7,789 bases of DNA from CAYGLV01 sp964351025. Lineage in GTDB: Bacteria > Actinomycetota > Thermoleophilia > Gaiellales > Gaiellaceae. The stretch lies in contig CAYGLV010000083.1 in NCBI GenBank assembly GCA_964351025.1, forward strand, positions 1 to 7,789, written 5' to 3'. The stretch's first letter is position 1. The number at the start of each line of letters is the position of its first letter. A program made the translations under genes and the position numbers. Positions 6,693-7,789 of the stretch are shown piece by piece. Below the pieces are notes generated by a model. That model ran no database searches and was not told the DNA's origin. It saw nothing but the letters and a program-made list of their open reading frames with translations.

Positions 6693-6748
6693 TCCCTGCG
6701 TCCTAGCCTCGCTTGCGCCTCGCGCGTCAGAGCCGCGAAACCGCCACC

Positions 6749-6755
6749 AGGAGAG
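6749..6755 (+). promoter_or_regulatory. Shine-Dalgarno of the DUF2469 gene, inside the palindrome arm
   Basis: AGGAGAG ends six bases before the ATG at 6762. Six of its seven bases (6750-6755) belong to the outer 11-bp arm that pairs with 6597-6607, so the long-range fold would hide this site. Confidence 0.75.
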
Positions 6756-6761
6756 CCACTG

Positions 6762-7130
6762 ATGTCCCACCTGGACGAGCTGGACGAGTTCGAGGCCAAG
6801 CTCGAGCTCGAGCTGAAGCGCGAGTACACGGCCGTCTTCGGGCTCTTCCGCTACTGCGTCCTCACGCAGGACGCGACGTACCTCTGCAACAAGCTCGATC
6901 TCAAGCCGCAGCCACAGGCCAGCTACCCGTTCTTCCACATCACGATGGAGGACGTCTGGGTCTGGGACAAGAACCGCCCGACGCGGATCATCCCGCGCGC
7001 CGAGGTCTACACGGCGAGCGACGTCACCGTCGAGGAGCTGCGCGGCGAAGGCGACGAGCCCGGCCTGACGGCAGAGGCGCTGGCCGAGAAGATCGGCGAA
7101 ACGCTCGCGACCGACGACGACTCGCCCTAG
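6762..7130 (+). CDS. DUF2469 family protein
   Basis: This 122-residue acidic protein matches the pattern of the actinobacterial DUF2469 family as I remember it (for example mycobacterial Rv2901c). It has an N-terminal helix DELDEFEAKLELELKREY (4-21), then VFGLFRYCV (25-33), a YLCNKLDL segment (40-47), the strongly conserved DVWVWDKNRPTRI (64-76), and a DVTVEEL end (87-93). An extra acidic tail of about 25 residues follows. No catalytic motif, signal peptide or membrane helix is visible, so it is probably a small cytosolic protein of unknown role. The start is well set by AGGAGAG. In other actinobacteria the family is, from memory, near rnhB; here it lies between a palindrome and coaX, with only nine bases to coaX. 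Confidence 0.86.
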   Translation: MSHLDELDEFEAKLELELKREYTAVFGLFRYCVLTQDATYLCNKLDLKPQPQASYPFFHITMEDVWVWDKNRPTRIIPRAEVYTASDVTVEELRGEGDEPGLTAEALAEKIGETLATDDDSP

Positions 7131-7139
7131 GCCCCCGCA

Positions 7140-7789
7140 GTGCTCCTAGCGGTCGACGTCGGCAACACGCAGACGGCCCTCGGGCTCTACGACGGCGAGG
7201 AGCTGCGCGACAACTGGCGGGTCGCCACCGACCGCCAGCGGACGGGCGACGAGATCGGCGTCATGCTGAGTGGGCTGCTCGACTTCGACTCGGTCGGTTC
7301 CGTCTGCCTCTCGTCCACCGTTCCCGCGCTCGTGCGGGAGTGGGAGCTGATGACGGAGCGCTGGCTCGGCGCCGAGCTGCTCGTCGTTGGCCCGGGCGTC
7401 AAGACGGGCATCCCGATCCGTTACGACGACCCGCGCGAGGTCGGGCCCGATCGAATCGTCAACGCGGTCGCTGCGAGCGCGAAGTACGGCAATCCGTGCA
7501 TCGTCGTGGACTTCGGCACGTCCACGAACTTCGACGTCGTCTCGGCGGACGGCGAGTATCTCGGCGGGGTGCTCGCGCCCGGGATCGAGGTCTCGATGGA
7601 CGCGCTCTTCGCACGGGCGGCGCGGCTCGTGAAAGTGGACTTCGTGCCGCCGCCGTCGGTGATCGGCAAGACCACAGTGGGCGGTCTCCAGTCCGGTGTG
7701 GTCTACGGGTTTGCGGGCCAGGTGGACGGTGTCGTGGCCGCGATCCGCGGCGAGCTGGGCGTCGAGGCGCGCGTGGTCGCGACCGGCGG
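7140..7789 (+). CDS. coaX: type III pantothenate kinase, partial (C-terminus beyond right edge)
   Basis: CoaX phosphorylates pantothenate with ATP, the first step of coenzyme A synthesis. The open frame from the GTG at 7140 gives 216 visible residues of an enzyme normally around 255-270 long. Motifs are the N-terminal phosphate loop DVGNTQTALG (6-15), VGPDRIVNA (101-109) with the presumed catalytic D104, the DFGTSTNFD segment (124-132) with D124 at the monovalent-cation site, and GGVLAPGIEVSMDALF (142-157). GPDR and GTSTNF differ slightly from the more usual GADR and GTATTF, variation I associate with actinobacterial members. No Shine-Dalgarno is seen; nine bases separate it from the upstream stop, so translation is probably coupled to the DUF2469 gene. 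Confidence 0.95.
   Translation, partial: MLLAVDVGNTQTALGLYDGEELRDNWRVATDRQRTGDEIGVMLSGLLDFDSVGSVCLSSTVPALVREWELMTERWLGAELLVVGPGVKTGIPIRYDDPREVGPDRIVNAVAASAKYGNPCIVVDFGTSTNFDVVSADGEYLGGVLAPGIEVSMDALFARAARLVKVDFVPPPSVIGKTTVGGLQSGVVYGFAGQVDGVVAAIRGELGVEARVVATG

Larger units (their letters stand above)
6597..6760. repeat. 164-bp nested imperfect palindrome (MITE-like element or structured leader)
   Basis: Four sets of complementary segments nest around a centre near 6679: an 11-bp outer pair (6597-6607 with 6750-6760), a 17-bp pair (6622-6638 with 6720-6736), a 5-bp pair (6644-6648 with 6715-6719) and an 11-bp apical hairpin (6667-6677 with 6682-6692, loop GTCA). The two arms are 81 and 79 bases, so the whole unit reads as one inverted repeat with terminal ends AGTGGCTCTCC. 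It begins four bases after the folK stop and ends one base before the DUF2469 ATG. I see no target-site duplication, transposase or uridine tract. It may be a non-autonomous mobile element, a regulatory RNA fold, or both. The pairing is directly visible; the role is inferred. Confidence 0.88.

Noticed and set aside
6593..6766. Target-site duplication flanking the palindrome
   Set aside because: The bases just outside the two ends (GCTA on the left, GATG on the right) do not form a convincing direct repeat.
6594..6938. 114-codon minus-strand open frame across the palindrome
   Set aside because: It overlaps the DUF2469 gene on the other strand and reads through the inverted repeat; no motif or ribosome binding site supports it.

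Overview
This is a GC-rich window with tightly packed genes and many GTG starts. It looks like chromosomal core DNA from an actinobacterium. The gene content (an actinobacterial-type CoaX, a DUF2469 protein, and a MoxR/DUF58/DUF4129 cluster) suggests Actinomycetota, perhaps class Thermoleophilia. The phylum is well supported; the class is inferred from general resemblance only.

Left third (1-3281, minus strand): a compact operon read right to left. It encodes a four-TM protein with a C-terminal DUF4129 domain, a small two-TM protein of unknown function, a MoxR-family AAA+ ATPase, and a DUF58 protein that runs off the left edge. Junctions are 4-bp overlaps or directly abutting codons, so the genes are probably translated together. 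MoxR plus DUF58 modules are generally thought to act as chaperone-like or envelope-associated assembly systems; the substrate here is unknown.

Middle (3288-6592): folate biosynthesis genes on the plus strand, folP and folB overlapping by 10 bp and then folK. Between folB and folK lies a secreted subtilisin-like protease on the opposite strand. Its 3' end overlaps the 3' end of folB by 29 bp, and its start diverges from folK across 59 bp. FolB, FolK and FolP catalyse consecutive steps from dihydroneopterin to dihydropteroate.

Right part (6593-7789, plus strand): a 164-bp nested imperfect palindrome fills almost the whole gap after folK. It is followed by a DUF2469 protein and the first 216 codons of coaX (type III pantothenate kinase, first step of CoA synthesis). 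The palindrome is the most unusual element in the window. Its right terminus contains the Shine-Dalgarno sequence of the DUF2469 gene, so it is either a MITE-like insertion that donates a ribosome binding site or a structured leader that can hide one. Everything else is recognisable. I see no tRNA, rRNA, CRISPR array or transposase gene, and no gene-free stretch longer than 300 bases.
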